DNA of 64,000 nucleotides from Caenimonas aquaedulcis (GTDB lineage: Bacteria > Pseudomonadota > Gammaproteobacteria > Burkholderiales > Burkholderiaceae_C), in the NCBI RefSeq assembly GCF_015831345.1, contig NZ_JADWYS010000001.1:62001-126000 (forward strand), in the 5' to 3' direction. How positions within the stretch are numbered: position 1 is the stretch's first letter; the number at the start of each line of letters is the position of its first letter. Below the pieces are notes generated by a model. It was not told where the DNA came from and made no database searches. It saw nothing but the letters and a program-made list of their open reading frames with translations. This document shows, piece by piece, positions 63,189 to 64,000 of the stretch. Position numbers and translations under genes: made by a program.

Positions 63189-64000
63189 ATGCTGGACAAA
63201 TCAAGCCTCATCACCCTCGCGCCCGAAATCGTGCTGCTGGCACTCGCGTGCCTCGTCTCCCTGGTCGACCTGGGCGTGAAGACCCGCCTGCGCAACCTCA
63301 CGTACCTCCTGACCATGGCCACGCTGGCCGCGGTCGCGTGGCTCACCGCAGGTTATGCCGTGCAGGACCAGACGCTCTACGCCTTCGGTGGCATGGTCGT
63401 GAGCGACCCCATGGGCAACTGGCTGAAATTCTTCGCGACCGTCGCAATGATGGTCTGCCTGGTCTACGGTCGGCCGTACGCGGCGGACCGCGACATGCTG
63501 CGGGGCGGCGAGATGTTCATCCTCGCGATGTTCTCCCTGCTGGGCATCTTCGTGATGATCTCGGGCAGCAACTTCCTCGTGATCTACCTCGGCCTGGAAC
63601 TGCTCACGCTGTGCAGCTACGCGCTCGTCGCGCTGCGCCGGGACAACGCCACCGCGACCGAAGCGGCCATGAAGTACTTCGTGCTCGGCGCAATGGCCAG
63701 CGGCTTCCTGCTCTACGGCCTGTCGATGCTCTACGGCGCCACCGGTTCGCTGGACATCGGCACGGTGTTCAAGATCGTCAACTCGGGCCAGGTGAAGCAC
63801 CAGGTGCTCGTGTTCGGCCTCGTGTTCATCGTGTCCGGCCTCGCGTTCAAGCTGGGCGCCGCACCATTCCACATGTGGATCCCGGATGTGTACCAGGGCG
63901 CGCCCACATCGGTCACGATCATGATCGGCAGCGCGCCGGAGCTCGCCGCCTTCGCGATCTGCATCCGCCTGCTGGTGGAAGGCCTGCTGCCGCTCGCGCT
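63189..64000 (+). CDS. nuoN: NADH-quinone oxidoreductase subunit N (5' part)
   Basis: First 270 codons; the gene runs off the window end. Antiporter-like membrane subunit with multiple hydrophobic segments. Signatures: LVIYLGLELLTLCSYALVAL with the conserved Glu, AMKYFVLGAMASGFLLYG, and FKLGAAPFHMWIPDVYQGAP. Family length is about 490, so roughly 220 codons lie outside. Confidence 0.96.
   Translation, partial: MLDKSSLITLAPEIVLLALACLVSLVDLGVKTRLRNLTYLLTMATLAAVAWLTAGYAVQDQTLYAFGGMVVSDPMGNWLKFFATVAMMVCLVYGRPYAADRDMLRGGEMFILAMFSLLGIFVMISGSNFLVIYLGLELLTLCSYALVALRRDNATATEAAMKYFVLGAMASGFLLYGLSMLYGATGSLDIGTVFKIVNSGQVKHQVLVFGLVFIVSGLAFKLGAAPFHMWIPDVYQGAPTSVTIMIGSAPELAAFAICIRLLVEGLLPLA

Overview
The window is GC-rich, gene-dense bacterial chromosome (about two thirds G+C). 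Its gene content and synteny point to a betaproteobacterium of the order Burkholderiales, most likely Comamonadaceae of the Ramlibacter/Variovorax type. The arguments are the run rpsO-pnp-quinone oxidoreductase-tpiA-secG-tRNA-Leu(GAG)-nuoA..N, ntrC followed by a convergent xth, thyA-folA, and a beta-type assimilatory nitrate operon. This placement is inferred from reading the sequence; no database was searched. I see no prophage, insertion sequence, CRISPR array or rRNA. The region is mostly core metabolism with small accessory insertions.

Layout. 1-6.4 kb: the tail of an NtrC-type regulator, then xth, a DUF4337 protein, folA and thyA, an FAD-linked oxidase, a DUF2069 protein, yihY and a DUF962 protein. 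6.4-9.8 kb: a minus-strand cluster of metY, an alpha/beta hydrolase and a cytochrome P450. 9.9-15.7 kb: plus-strand CBS protein, aroC, an SDR, pcaB-pcaC-pcaD and a FrnE/DsbA-like protein. 15.7-24 kb: two stand-alone receiver proteins, a TauE/SafE permease and gcvT-gcvH-gcvP behind a tandem glycine riboswitch, then etfD. 24-28.4 kb: an SDR, an AhpD-like protein and a large Tat-exported GH5-like lipoprotein. 28.4-40.3 kb: a complete nitrate assimilation locus on the minus strand (nasR, nrtABD, nirBD, nasA, ybiB, cobA). 40.3-45 kb: tsaD, hsp20, an orphan ABC binding protein, a hypothetical protein and an aminotransferase. 45-64 kb: rpsO, pnp, qor, tpiA, secG, tRNA-Leu and nuoA-nuoN, with nuoN cut by the window end.

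How the genes work together. The nitrate locus covers uptake (NrtABD), reduction of nitrate to nitrite (NasA) and of nitrite to ammonium (NirBD), and the methylation step of siroheme synthesis (CobA). Its control is legible in the DNA. There is a sigma-54-type -24/-12 element before nrtA and another before nasR. GCAC/GTGC dyads that could bind NtrC lie upstream. The nrtA leader carries two hairpins with identical hexaloops that overlap an intrinsic terminator, the layout recognised by ANTAR antiterminators such as the NasR encoded just upstream. The glycine cleavage operon is preceded by a two-aptamer riboswitch that begins almost at the etfD stop codon.

Other points of interest are three copies of a long palindromic intergenic repeat, each lying 6-10 bp from the stop codon of a minus-strand gene, and a recurring pattern of genes with no Shine-Dalgarno sequence but a -10-like hexamer 6-8 nt before the start codon, suggesting leaderless mRNAs.
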